Of a stretch of DNA of 64,000 bases, positions 56,511 to 63,993 are shown in pieces. Source of the stretch: Herpetosiphonaceae bacterium (GTDB lineage Bacteria; Chloroflexota; Chloroflexia; Chloroflexales; Herpetosiphonaceae); the NCBI GenBank assembly GCA_026003835.1, contig BPHZ01000006.1, positions 62,001-126,000 of the forward strand, given 5' to 3'. The translations under genes and the position numbers were made by a program. The notes under the pieces were generated by a model. The model saw only the letters and a list, made by a program, of their open reading frames with translations, made no database searches and was not told where the DNA came from. The number at the start of each line of letters is the position of its first letter. Position 1 is the first letter of the stretch.

Positions 56511-57866
56511 TTATGCGAATGGTTGGGGCTTCGGGGTAATATCGTTGATCGTCCGTCGCCCGTAGCCCATCGCCTCCGGCGCCGTGTACAAGCGCGGCGT
56601 ATCGAGGAAACGCACGCCATACGCCGGACTAAGCGGGATCATCTCGGGGATGATGACGCGCACAACCCAGAACCCGGCTTGTCGCACCTCGGGGGTCGTC
56701 AGATCGACGGCAACAACCTCCATATCACGCTCGCGGAACCGCTCCAGCAAGAGTTCAAGATCGCTCTCCCGGCGAGCCGGTGGCGAGATTGGGTATCTCG
56801 CTGAGCCGGCGTACATGCGAGGTGGAGAGGAGAAAGTCGAAATCGGAGCGGGCTTCCCGTAGGGCGTAGTAGAGCGCGCAGTCTTCCAGCGAGAAGATTT
56901 GCTCCGGGTGCTCGCGGTGGGCGGGGTCCGGCCTGGCGACGCCAAGCCGCGAGTCGAGGGCAACTCGGGACGTACATCCCTCCTCCAAAACGCGCACAAT
57001 GGCTTGCACCGGATCAAGGCGAACGGCGCTGACGACCAAGTTGGAGAGAAGGCTGGTGTGGTCGTTCAGCTGGAGCGCGTAGATGCATGGGATGCCGAGG
57101 TCGCTGGTGGCGTCAAAGAAGTGATATTCCAGGTGGCTCTCGCGGGTCAGCTCCATCATCAGACGCAGCCGATCCGGCCACTGCGACTCGTCGCCGAGAT
57201 CAATGCGCGGAAGAGGCAGTTGGTGGAGCCATGTGAGCATCAGCGAGTCGCGCTCGACGATTTCACAGATACCGCTGACCAGCGCCTGCACAAGATCGGT
57301 GTGGCATGCGCAACCGGTGGAGATTGGGATCCAGATTTGCTCGTCCCGATGCTCTGGAGGAAAGTGGAGGAACACCATCATCGCCGGCACATAGCGCGGC
57401 TCTCCACTGATCAACGAAATGCCTTTGACCCAACGCAGCGGCACATCTTTGCGGGGCCTGACGAAATAGTTGTGCTGAACCGAGTGCTCCGATGGAGCGC
57501 AGGTGGCCAGACGCTCCAGATCGATCGCCAGCTCACCCAGCTCCTCGGCAGTGGCGCGCACAAAACTGCTGTTGATCGTACACGCACATACAGTAGCGCT
57601 CGATGCTCTCGCCCAATCGCCCGCACCTGCGCCTCCAAGGGATCTGCCGAGACGCCCGCCCCCGGCACCTGGGGCATGATACGCTGCTCCTCAGGGGCAG
57701 GATCCCCCGGAAGCCGGGGCATCTGGCTGGGGCTGGCGCTGTAGTAGTACAGGCGTGGCGCGCCGCTGCTGCGCGGTAGCTCGCTAATACCTGGGAAGAT
57801 ACCGCCAATGCGGTCGCGCAGCGGTGCAGATCGCTGGATAACAGCCTCTAGTGATGCTCGATTCAT
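56511..57866 (-). CDS. YcaO cyclodehydratase, three apparent frameshifts
   Basis: One YcaO gene read in pieces from ATG 57866 to stop 56511, about 450 residues. Corrections of one base each at 57614-57612, 57565-57562 (TTTT on the coding strand) and 56770-56768 give, in order, AQVRAIGESIERYCMCVYDQ, QQFVRATAEELGELAIDLER, TGCACHTDLVQALVSGICEI with VERDSLMLTW, and NLATGSPESDLELLLERF. The ESIER and EIVERD segments are the ATP/Mg motifs. The C-terminus is TPKPQPFA, a PxPxP ending typical of azoline-forming YcaO enzymes. It would cyclise Cys (and Ser/Thr) of the precursors to azolines. Confidence 0.87.
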
Positions 57867-57875
57867 CAGATCCTC

Positions 57876-58428
57876 TCAGTGTTTCTGGAAGAGCTGAGTT
57901 GCATAGTAGATCTCAGCCGGGTATGGACGCCCACGACACCCGCTGCAGCCGGCAAAACGAGTCAACGCAGCGGCAGTCACCATGGAACCATCGCTGTTTA
58001 TGTACAGCTGATAGCCGGCCAGACTCACAAGCGAGCGCCGCTGGAGCAGTATATCCAGATGCTCCAGCGCCCGTGCTGTGTGCGCTGTCGAATAGCGTAG
58101 TGTGGCGGCGCCTGGAGCATGGGCAACGCCAAGCGCCCGCTGGAGCGCCAGGCAGCGCAGGCATGGGCTCTGCTGCGGGATAACCAGCGGTCCCCACAAT
58201 CGTACCGTTTTGCCCTGGTGCCAGCAGCAGAAAGGGCTGCTCATGCTCACAGAACCAATCGTTCCAGCTTAGGGCATCCTCTGTATCAGGCTCGGCAACA
58301 ACCACGGCGACCGTATGTGCGGCAGCGCGATGGAGCTCGAAGTTACTCGTTTCAGGCGGGCCGTCGATCACCAGCGGGGCGCCGCCGAGGATCAGGCTCT
58401 GAGCTGTGTACTGCTGTGTAGCATACAT
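57876..58428 (-). CDS. Short E1/ThiF-like TOMM protein, one apparent frameshift
   Basis: Starts ATG 58428; two frames joined by removing one base of the GGGG at 58195-58192: FLLLAPGQNGTIVG then PLVIPQQSPCLRCLALQR. Total about 183 residues. Features: a Rossmann-like HTVAVVVAEPDTEDAL, the GPLVIPxxxPCLRC strand-zinc motif found in the other E1-like proteins, a second Cys pair FAGCSGCRGR, ending near YYATQLF. Third E1-like protein of the cluster, lying between the M50 protease and ycaO with about 10-nt gaps. Confidence 0.75.
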
Positions 58429-58438
58429 AGAGGATACC

Positions 58439-59554
58439 TCATCGCATATAGTTGGGAAAAGCCGCCAGGGTCAGCAGAAAACCGTAGCTGAGGAATCCCA
58501 CCATATAGACTGCTGTAAGCAGCCCATAGCCAAGATAAATGCGGCGCTGCCGCGGGGTATGCCGGTCGGCTGCCGCTCGTCCCAACAGCCGGCGCGGCAG
58601 CGATCGCAGATAGCGGAAGGCTTCCCGCCGCAGTGCCGGCTCGTTCAGTAGATCGGCCAGCACATAGTAGCCGTCGAATGGCAGGAACGGGTTGGCGTTC
58701 CAGAGCAGGATCGTCGCCTGGAATGACATCCAGATGATGATGATCTGGCTGGCGCCAGGGCTGAGGAGCCCTGTGCTGAGGAGCATTGCATTGATGCCCA
58801 GAAGGCTAAGATCAACCATCGGCCCGGCGAGCGAGACCAGGATGCGCCCGCGACGGTTGAGGCGGTAGGCATCGGTTGTGTTGGTGTAGGCATAGGGGAT
58901 CAGAAAATAGTGGATGCCTACGCCAAAATCGCGGGTCTGGCCGCCAAGGAGGGTCAAACTCAGCCCATGGGCGATTTCATGCACGATGATTTCCGCAACA
59001 ATGAGCGCTGCCAGAATCATCAAGCCACTGGTGTCCAGGATACCAGGTGTGAAGCTGAGCTGGATTTGACTGGTCAGCAGCAGCAGGAATGGGGCGATGA
59101 GGCCGTTGAGCAGCAGCAGCACCAGCAGCAGCTTCAGCGGCGCCGCCGGCAGCCTGCGCAGCAGCGCTGCAACCGGCTGAAGGAAACGATCCCCTTGCAC
59201 AAGCGGAATCCGCAGATGCATCAATCGCGACCAGCAGCCCTCCCGGCGCTGCATTGGCTTTGCATCAAAGCGTGCCTCGGAATCGACCAGCATTCCCTGA
59301 TGACCCAGTAGTGTGATAAACGTTGCTACCTGATCGAGGGAAACTGGCCGCCCAACGGCCTGCTGAAGATGCGATTGGAGATCTGTGAGAGTATGTTGCC
59401 CATCAAGGAACGGGATCAGCGGCTGGGCATGCTTGCTGATACGGCAGTTTTGTCCACCTGTACGGTGATGAAGGATAAAACCGAGTTCGCTATCGGGGAG
59501 GACTTCGACATCAGTATGAAGTTGTGGTTTGTAGGATTGATCAAGTACTGCCAT
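58439..59554 (-). CDS. M50-family membrane metalloprotease with PqqD/RRE-like N-terminus
   Basis: 371 residues from ATG 59554 (GGGGAG 4 nt upstream). Residues about 15-95 (FILHHRTGGQNCRISKHAQP, LIPFLDGQHTLTDLQSHL, VATFITLLGHQGML) have the winged-helix pattern of a PqqD/RRE domain. Zinc motif VHEIAHGLSL (His192-Glu193-His196) in a TM segment, and NPFLPFDGYYVL with the third ligand Asp294, the site-2 protease signature. Seven or so hydrophobic segments. First enzyme gene after the precursors. Probable role: removing leader peptide within the membrane, or an RRE-guided step before export. This domain pair is the feature I find least typical of known thiopeptide clusters. Confidence 0.8.
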   Translation of the reverse strand: MAVLDQSYKPQLHTDVEVLPDSELGFILHHRTGGQNCRISKHAQPLIPFLDGQHTLTDLQSHLQQAVGRPVSLDQVATFITLLGHQGMLVDSEARFDAKPMQRREGCWSRLMHLRIPLVQGDRFLQPVAALLRRLPAAPLKLLLVLLLLNGLIAPFLLLLTSQIQLSFTPGILDTSGLMILAALIVAEIIVHEIAHGLSLTLLGGQTRDFGVGIHYFLIPYAYTNTTDAYRLNRRGRILVSLAGPMVDLSLLGINAMLLSTGLLSPGASQIIIIWMSFQATILLWNANPFLPFDGYYVLADLLNEPALRREAFRYLRSLPRRLLGRAAADRHTPRQRRIYLGYGLLTAVYMVGFLSYGFLLTLAAFPNYMR

Positions 59555-59662
59555 GATCTCCCCAACAATCAGATAGTGCTGACGGCCTGGATGGACTCGA
59601 TACTAGAGATATACAACTACAGGCTCAGGGGCGCCTGTAAAAAATTTTTATGGTTACAAGCC

Positions 59663-59695
59663 AAAAAGAGAAGCATAGTTTGGACTATGCTTCTC
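59663..59695 (-). terminator. Intrinsic terminator between precursors and enzyme genes
   Basis: Perfect 12-bp stem (59668-59679 and 59684-59695, GAGAAGCATAGT/ACTATGCTTCTC) with a 4-nt loop, followed on the leftward strand by TTTTT (59667-59663). It lies 20 nt after the last precursor stop and about 110 nt before the protease gene. A weaker hairpin (59621-59640) lies between. It would let precursor RNA accumulate far above enzyme RNA. Confidence 0.85.
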
Positions 59696-59715
59696 CAGAG
59701 ATGGCAAGATAGCCC

Positions 59716-59913
59716 TTAGGCAAGCGAGCAAAGCGAGCTCAAGCAGGCGGCGCAGCCACCGAAGGTGCCGGCGCAGGAGAGCGTCGAAGCGCTGCCCATC
59801 GGGGTGGCGGCGTTGTTCAGGCGCTCCGGCAGCTCCTCGGCGAAGAGATCCAGCTCCGCCAGGCTCTCCAGCTCCTCGACGACCAACTCCCCATGCAGAA
59901 CCATCGTCTCCAT
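59716..59913 (-). CDS. RiPP precursor peptide A1
   Basis: 65 residues from ATG 59913 (AAGGAG 8 nt upstream; a GTG at 59922 is an alternative). Acidic leader METMVLHGELVVEELESLAE continues to the motif LDLFAEELPERLNN shared by all six peptides. The probable core follows NNA: TPMGSASTLSCAGTF and GGCAACLSSLCSLA, with 4 Cys, 6 Ser and 3 Thr in 29 residues. The SCAG...GGC..C.SS.C spacing recurs in type B. Substrate for the YcaO and LanB enzymes encoded just downstream. Confidence 0.85.
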   Translation of the reverse strand: METMVLHGELVVEELESLAELDLFAEELPERLNNAATPMGSASTLSCAGTFGGCAACLSSLCSLA

Positions 59914-59966
59914 ATGGTGCACTCCTTAATAGTATTGCAGTAAGAAGATCAGGCTCTGTTGCCGAA

Positions 59967-60164
59967 CTAGCCAGCGGTGCAGAAGCTGGAGACGCACGAG
60001 ACACAACCACCGGCGCAGCTGTACGAGAAGAGACAGGACCAGGCGCCGGCTGTGCTGGCGGCGTTGTTCAGGCGCTCCGGCAGCTCCTCAGCGTACAGAT
60101 CCAGCTCTGCCAGCTCCTCGACGACTTCGACCTTGACCAGCTCGTTCCGCAATTCCATATCCAT
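59967..60164 (-). CDS. RiPP precursor peptide B1
   Basis: 65 residues from ATG 60164 (AAGGAGGAG 5 nt upstream). Leader MDMELRNELVKVEVVEELAE then LDLYAEELPERLNNA. Core STAGAWSCLFSYSCAGG plus CVSCVSSFCTAG, with 5 Cys, 7 Ser and 2 Thr in 29 residues. The Ser/Cys alternation is like thiopeptide cores, in which Cys become thiazoles and selected Ser become dehydroalanines. Lies between A1 and C1 in one transcript. Confidence 0.85.
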   Translation of the reverse strand: MDMELRNELVKVEVVEELAELDLYAEELPERLNNAASTAGAWSCLFSYSCAGGCVSCVSSFCTAG

Positions 60165-60241
60165 AACCGCTCCTCCTTGAAGAATGATGATGAATGATGA
60201 TGAAGAATGATGGGAATAAATACGATAGGAAAATACCAGCG

Positions 60242-60433
60242 CTAGAGTTCGTAGAGCGTGCAGATGCAGGCGATTGAGCTAATAGCCGTCGAGACAGTTG
60301 AGGCTGTCGAGATGTAGCCGGCAGCCGTGGCCGAGTTGTTGAGCCGCTCCGGCAGATCCTCGGAGAACAGATCCAGCTCTGCCAGCTCCACCAGCTCATC
60401 GACTTCGGTCATTTCGTACCGCTCCTGAGTCAT
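60242..60433 (-). CDS. RiPP precursor peptide C1
   Basis: 63 residues from ATG 60433 (AAGGAGG 7 nt upstream). Leader MTQERYEMTEVDELVELAE then LDLFSEDLPERLNN. Core SATAAGYISTASTVS plus TAISSIACICTLYEL has only 2 Cys but 6 Ser and 5 Thr, so it should be rich in dehydro-residues rather than azoles, unlike types A and B. First peptide of its triplet, 44 nt from the promoter -10. Confidence 0.82.
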   Translation of the reverse strand: MTQERYEMTEVDELVELAELDLFSEDLPERLNNSATAAGYISTASTVSTAISSIACICTLYEL

Positions 60434-60473
60434 GCTCAGTCCTCCTTAGATGTAGTACTGATTAGCTAGCGAC

Positions 60474-60489
60474 TTTACTATAGCAAATA
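60474..60489 (-). promoter_or_regulatory. Promoter of precursor triplet 1
   Basis: Leftward TTTGCTATAGTAAA: TGC plus TATAGT (60482-60477) is an extended -10. Upstream is a run of T-rich/A-rich tracts (60483-60545) with no consensus -35, resembling an UP-element or curved DNA. The same 16-nt motif is found before triplet 2. Confidence 0.65.
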
Positions 60490-60565
60490 GTTATAAAAAA
60501 ATCATAAAAAAGTTTACAAAAAAGTAAAAAAAACGGCAAAATAGTATGTCTCTTCCTGGTGAGTG

Positions 60566-60596
60566 CACATGCCGGGCCGGGTTGACCCGGCATGTG
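60566..60596 (-). terminator. Hairpin after precursor triplet 2
   Basis: Perfect 11-bp arms 60566-60576 and 60586-60596 (cacatgccggg/cccggcatgtg), 9-nt loop, 36 nt after the A2 stop. No T-run follows leftward, so termination is uncertain; it could instead protect the 3' end of the transcript. Confidence 0.55.
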
Positions 60597-60631
60597 TTAC
60601 ACACTTTATTGTGCCGCAATGCAGCGCGGGA

Positions 60632-60835
60632 TTAGGATTGCGCTGCGGTGCAGAGCGAGCTCAAGCAGGCGGCGCAGCCACCGAAAGTGCCGGCGCAGGA
60701 GAGCGTCGAAGCGCTGCCCATCGGGGTGACGGCGTTGTTCAGGCGCTCCGGCAGCTCCTCGGCGAAGAGATCCAGCTCCGCCAGGCTCTCCAGCTCCTCG
60801 ATGACCAATTCCCCATGCAAAACCATTGTCTCCAT
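60632..60835 (-). CDS. RiPP precursor peptide A2
   Basis: 67 residues from ATG 60835 (GAGGAG 7 nt upstream). Nearly the same as A1: leader METMVLHGELVIEELESLAE, core TPMGSASTLSCAGTF plus GGCAACLSSLC, but the C-terminal tail differs (TAAQS instead of SLA). The core up to the last Cys is identical, the follower is not, which suggests the tail is removed or unimportant. Confidence 0.85.
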   Translation of the reverse strand: METMVLHGELVIEELESLAELDLFAEELPERLNNAVTPMGSASTLSCAGTFGGCAACLSSLCTAAQS

Positions 60836-60849
60836 ATATCACTCCTCGT

Positions 60850-61050
60850 TTACTGCAGTGACACGGTACAGAAGCTGGAGACGCACGAGACACAGCCACC
60901 GGCGCAGCTGTACGAGAAGAGACAGGAAAATGCACTTGCACTGGCGGCGTTGTTCAGGCGCTCCGGCAACTCCTCAGCGTACAGATCCAGCTCTGCCAGC
61001 TCCTCGACTGCCTCGGCATTGACCAGCTCGTTCCGCAATTCCATATCCAT
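60850..61050 (-). CDS. RiPP precursor peptide B2
   Basis: 66 residues from ATG 61050 (AAGGAGGAG 5 nt upstream). Paralogue of B1: SCLFSYSCAGGCVSCVSSFC is identical, while the segment before it (SASAF versus STAGAW) and the tail (TVSLQ versus TAG) differ. This marks the conserved 20-residue block as the true core. Confidence 0.85.
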   Translation of the reverse strand: MDMELRNELVNAEAVEELAELDLYAEELPERLNNAASASAFSCLFSYSCAGGCVSCVSSFCTVSLQ

Positions 61051-61127
61051 AACCGCTCCTCCTTGAAGAATGATGATGAATGATGATGAAGAATGATGGG
61101 AATAAATACGATAGGAAAATACCAGCG

Positions 61128-61319
61128 CTAGAGTTCGTAGAGCGTGCAGATGCAGGCGATTGAGCTAACAGCCGTCGAGACGGTTGAGGCTGTCGAGATG
61201 TAGCCGGCAGCCGTGGCCGAGTTGTTGAGCCGCTCCGGCAGATCCTCGGAGAACAGATCCAGCTCTGCCAGCTCCGCCAGCTCATCGACTTCGGTCATTT
61301 CGTACCGCTCCTGAGTCAT
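61128..61319 (-). CDS. RiPP precursor peptide C2
   Basis: 63 residues from ATG 61319 (AAGGAGG 7 nt upstream; an in-frame start at 61337 lies before that site). Differs from C1 at only a few residues (ELAEL for LVEL in the leader, AVSS for AISS in the core). First gene after the main precursor promoter. Confidence 0.82.
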   Translation of the reverse strand: MTQERYEMTEVDELAELAELDLFSEDLPERLNNSATAAGYISTASTVSTAVSSIACICTLYEL

Positions 61320-61363
61320 ACACAGTCCTCCTTCCATCTAGTACCGATTGGTTAATGGTTTTT

Positions 61364-61379
61364 TTTACTATAGCAAATA
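61364..61379 (-). promoter_or_regulatory. Promoter of precursor triplet 2 (main cluster promoter)
   Basis: Leftward TTTGCTATAGTAAA, extended -10 with TATAGT at 61372-61367, 48 nt before the C2 ATG. It is flanked upstream (61380-61440) by a strongly A/T-rich stretch with repeated A-tracts in a 62% GC neighbourhood. No -35 consensus. The remainder to 61464 holds nothing else. Confidence 0.65.
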
Positions 61380-61464
61380 CTTGTGAAAAAAAAACCAAAA
61401 AATTCTCTGATAAAGTAAAAAAATAACAAAGAATTCATTTGATCCTCTACCATTCATTTCCACC

Positions 61465-61494
61465 TTGGCCCTGGCTTGCGGCCCGTGGTATAAT
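61465..61494 (+). promoter_or_regulatory. Promoter of the thiolase operon
   Basis: TTGGCC (61465-61470), 18-bp spacer, TATAAT (61489-61494) with TGG in front, the same TGGTATAAT as in the CRISPR leader. About 35 nt before ATG 61534. Confidence 0.65.
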
Positions 61495-61533
61495 AATGCC
61501 AGTTTTCACGATTGCACGCCGAGGTGCAGTACT

Positions 61534-62727
61534 ATGTCCCTTCCTGAAGTCGTTATCGTCAGCGCCGCCCGCACACCAATCGGAAAATTCTTGGGCGCGC
61601 TCTCCGAACTCTCCGCCGCCGATCTCGGCGCCGCCGCAGCACGCGCCGCCATCGAGCGCACCGGCAGTCCTGAGCTGGCCCGGCAGATCGATCTCACCGT
61701 CATCGGCTGCGGCAGGCAGGCCGGATCAGGCCCAAATGTCGCCCGGCAGATCAGTATTCGCGCCGGGATTCCCCAGGAGGTGCCGGCCTATACGGTCAAT
61801 ATGGCCTGCGCATCGGGGTTGCTGGCAATCGTCCAGGGTATGGAGGCTATCCAGCTGGGCCGCGCCCGCGCTGTGCTGGTCGGCGGCAGCGAGAGTATGT
61901 CCCGCCTGCCGTTCTTCCTCGACCGCTTCCGCACCGGGTATCGCCTGGGCAATGCCAGGGTTGTCGACGGCATGTATCACGACGGGTTCCATGATCCCAT
62001 CGCCGATATGGTGATGGGCGAGACCGCTGAGAAGCTCGCGCGCATCTACGGCATCAGCCGCGAAGAGCAGGATCAGTATGCACTGCGCTCGCAGCAGCGC
62101 GCGGAAGCGGCGATCAAGGGCGGTCGATTTGAGGCTGAAATCGTTCCTGTCGAAGTTCCCGGCAAGGGCGGCCCGACGCTGGTCGCCACTGATGAGCACC
62201 CCCGCTTCGGTGCGACCCTTGAATCGATGGCGAAGCTGCCGCCGGTCTTCGCGAAGGATGGCACAGTCAGCGCAGGCAACTCCTCGGGCATTACCGATGG
62301 GGCCTGTGCGCTGGTGCTGATGGAGCGGCGTATCGCCGACGAGTGGGGCCTGAAGCCGCTGGCTCTGATTGGCAACTATACAATGGCCGGCGTCGAGCCG
62401 AGCATTATGGGCATCGGCCCAGTGCCGGCGATCCGCGAGCTGGAGCGCCGGACGGGCCGGCGCCTGGCCGACTACGATCTGGTGGAGCTGAACGAGGCTT
62501 TTGCCGCCCAGGTGCTGGCCTGTGACCGTGACCTGCACTTCGATCACGATCGCCTCAATGTCAATGGCGGCGCCATCGCCCTGGGCCATCCCATCGGCTG
62601 CACAGGCGCGCGTATCGCTACGACACTGATCTACGAGATGCAGCGGCGCGACGTCGAGTGGGGCCTGGCTACCCTGTGCGTCTCCGGTGGGCAGGGCATG
62701 GCCGTGGAGTTTCGCAGGGTCCTAGCG
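61534..62727 (+). CDS. Acetyl-CoA C-acyltransferase (thiolase)
   Basis: About 395 residues from ATG 61534 (GAGGTG 7 nt upstream). Catalytic motifs: VNMACASGLLAI (nucleophile Cys), NVNGGAIALGHPIGCTGAR (His and Asn), LCVSGGQGMAV (second Cys). Thiolase II type, catalysing acyl-CoA + acetyl-CoA to 3-ketoacyl-CoA or the reverse. As read, it has no stop and continues into the next gene's frame; a stop TAG at 62723-62725 exists one frame over, at the natural thiolase end. Given the other +1 errors the stop was probably shifted out of frame. Confidence 0.88.
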
Positions 62728-63494
62728 GTGCTGATCGATCGTACACAGCAGGACGGCGTTCTGACGCTCACCCTCAACCGGCCGCAGGCGCTCAATGCCC
62801 TCAGCCTGGCAGCCTGGGCCGAGCTGGAGCAGGCGATCGCGTACGCGCGCGATGATGATAACGTGCGGGCGCTCTTGATCACCGGCGCCGGCAAGGCCTT
62901 CTCCGCCGGCGGGGATATCAAGGAGATGCGCCCGGACCGCACATCCGCCGAGCAGCGGGAGCGGCTGCGCCTGATCAACCGGACGATTTTGGCGCTCTAC
63001 CGCCTGGAAAAGCCAACCATCGCAGCCGTCAATGGGGGTCGCCGCCGGCAACGGCTGCTCGCTGGCGCTCTCCTGTGACCTGGTCCTTGCGGCGGCAGGA
63101 GCGTCCTTTGTCCTTTCGTTCGTACGCCTCGGCCTGGTTCCCGATGCCGGCGCCACCTGGCTGCTACCACGCCTGATCGGCGAGCGCCGGGCCAAGGAGC
63201 TGGTGATGACCGCCCGGCGTCTGGATGCTGCGGAGGCTCTGGAGTGGGGCTTGATCAGCAGGGTAGTACCCGATGATGCGCTGGCGGGCGAGGCGCTTGA
63301 GCTTGCGTGCCGGCTTGCTACAGGGCCGGCACTGGCGCTGGGTCTCGGCAAGCGGCTCGTCGCCGACGCCCCCGCAGCGCACGTTCGAAGAAGCGCTGGA
63401 GGCCGAATCGCTGGCCCAGGGACTCTGCGTCGTCTATCCGGACTACCGCGAGGGTGTCGCTGCTTTCCTGGAGAAGCGCGAGCCGAACTTTTAA
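62728..63494 (+). CDS. Enoyl-CoA hydratase/isomerase, two apparent frameshifts
   Basis: GTG 62728 begins LIDRTQQDGVLTLTLNRPQA, a normal crotonase start, preceded by AGGG. Crotonase motifs: LLITGAGKAFSAGGDIKEM (first oxyanion hole), then, after removing one base at GGGGG 63034-63038, AAVNGVAAGNGCSLALSCDL and VRLGLVPDAGATWLLPRLIG. A second single-base removal at CCCCC 63369-63373 restores APQRTFEEALEAESLAQGL. Total about 255 residues. Hydrates enoyl-CoA in beta-oxidation or phenylacetate-type routes. Between thiolase and MaoC-like gene in one operon. Confidence 0.82.
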
Positions 63495-63537
63495 CTCTCA
63501 GTTGGCATGAGCTGTATCTGAACGTTGAAAACTGCCT

Positions 63538-63993
63538 ATGAAACACTACTACGAAGACTTTCAGGTTGGCGACGAGTTTATCACACCTGGACGAACGGTA
63601 ACTGAGGCCGATGTGATGCTCTTCGCGGGACTCTCCGGCGATTACAATCCTCTCCACACTGATGCCGAGTACGCGCGCGAGACGATCTACGGCGAGCGGA
63701 TTGCCCACGGACTGCTTGGGCTCTCCATCGCCACGGGCCTGAAGGCCCGCCTGGGGATTATGCAAGGGACGATTATGGCCTTCCTCGGCCTGGAGTGGCG
63801 TTTTACGGGGCCGATCACGTTTGGCGATACGATCCACTGCCGCGTCCGCATTAAGTCAATGCGCGAAACCAGCAAGCCCGACCGTGGCATTATCGTCCAG
63901 GCCGTGCAGATCGTGAATCAGCGCGGTGAAGTGGTTCAAGAGGGTGAGATGACGACAATGATTCGTCGTCGACCCTCGGAGGAAAAGGCGTGA
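63538..63993 (+). CDS. MaoC-like (R)-hydratase
   Basis: 151 residues. Hotdog fold with the MaoC signature: YYEDFQVGDEFITPGRTVTE, then FAGLSGDYNPLHTDAEYA with the catalytic Asp/His pair, followed by GERIAHGLLGLS. Acts on enoyl-CoA in fatty-acid or CoA-ester metabolism. The ribosome site is weak. It is 43 nt after the hydratase stop and continues the CoA operon. After its stop, GAAAGGAGG at the window edge is a ribosome site for a next gene outside. Confidence 0.9.
   Translation: MKHYYEDFQVGDEFITPGRTVTEADVMLFAGLSGDYNPLHTDAEYARETIYGERIAHGLLGLSIATGLKARLGIMQGTIMAFLGLEWRFTGPITFGDTIHCRVRIKSMRETSKPDRGIIVQAVQIVNQRGEVVQEGEMTTMIRRRPSEEKA

Larger units (their letters stand above)
59716..61319 (-). repeat. 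Tandem duplication of the A-B-C precursor triplet
   Basis: Block 60632-61319 (C2, B2, A2) and block 59716-60433 (C1, B1, A1) are near-identical in order, spacing and noncoding sequence, including the gaatgatgat-type short repeats at 60183-60210 and 61067-61096. Each block keeps its own promoter motif. Point changes are concentrated at the ends of the cores, so the copies are both under selection. Confidence 0.85.

Noticed and set aside
60563..61066. Rightward open frame of 167 residues across the precursors
   Set aside because: Antisense of A2 and B2, which have ribosome sites, conserved leaders and paralogues.
42604..61319. Class I lanthipeptide cluster
   Set aside because: LanB is present, but no LanC cyclase was found, the LanB elimination domain is separate, and YcaO plus dehydrogenases are present.
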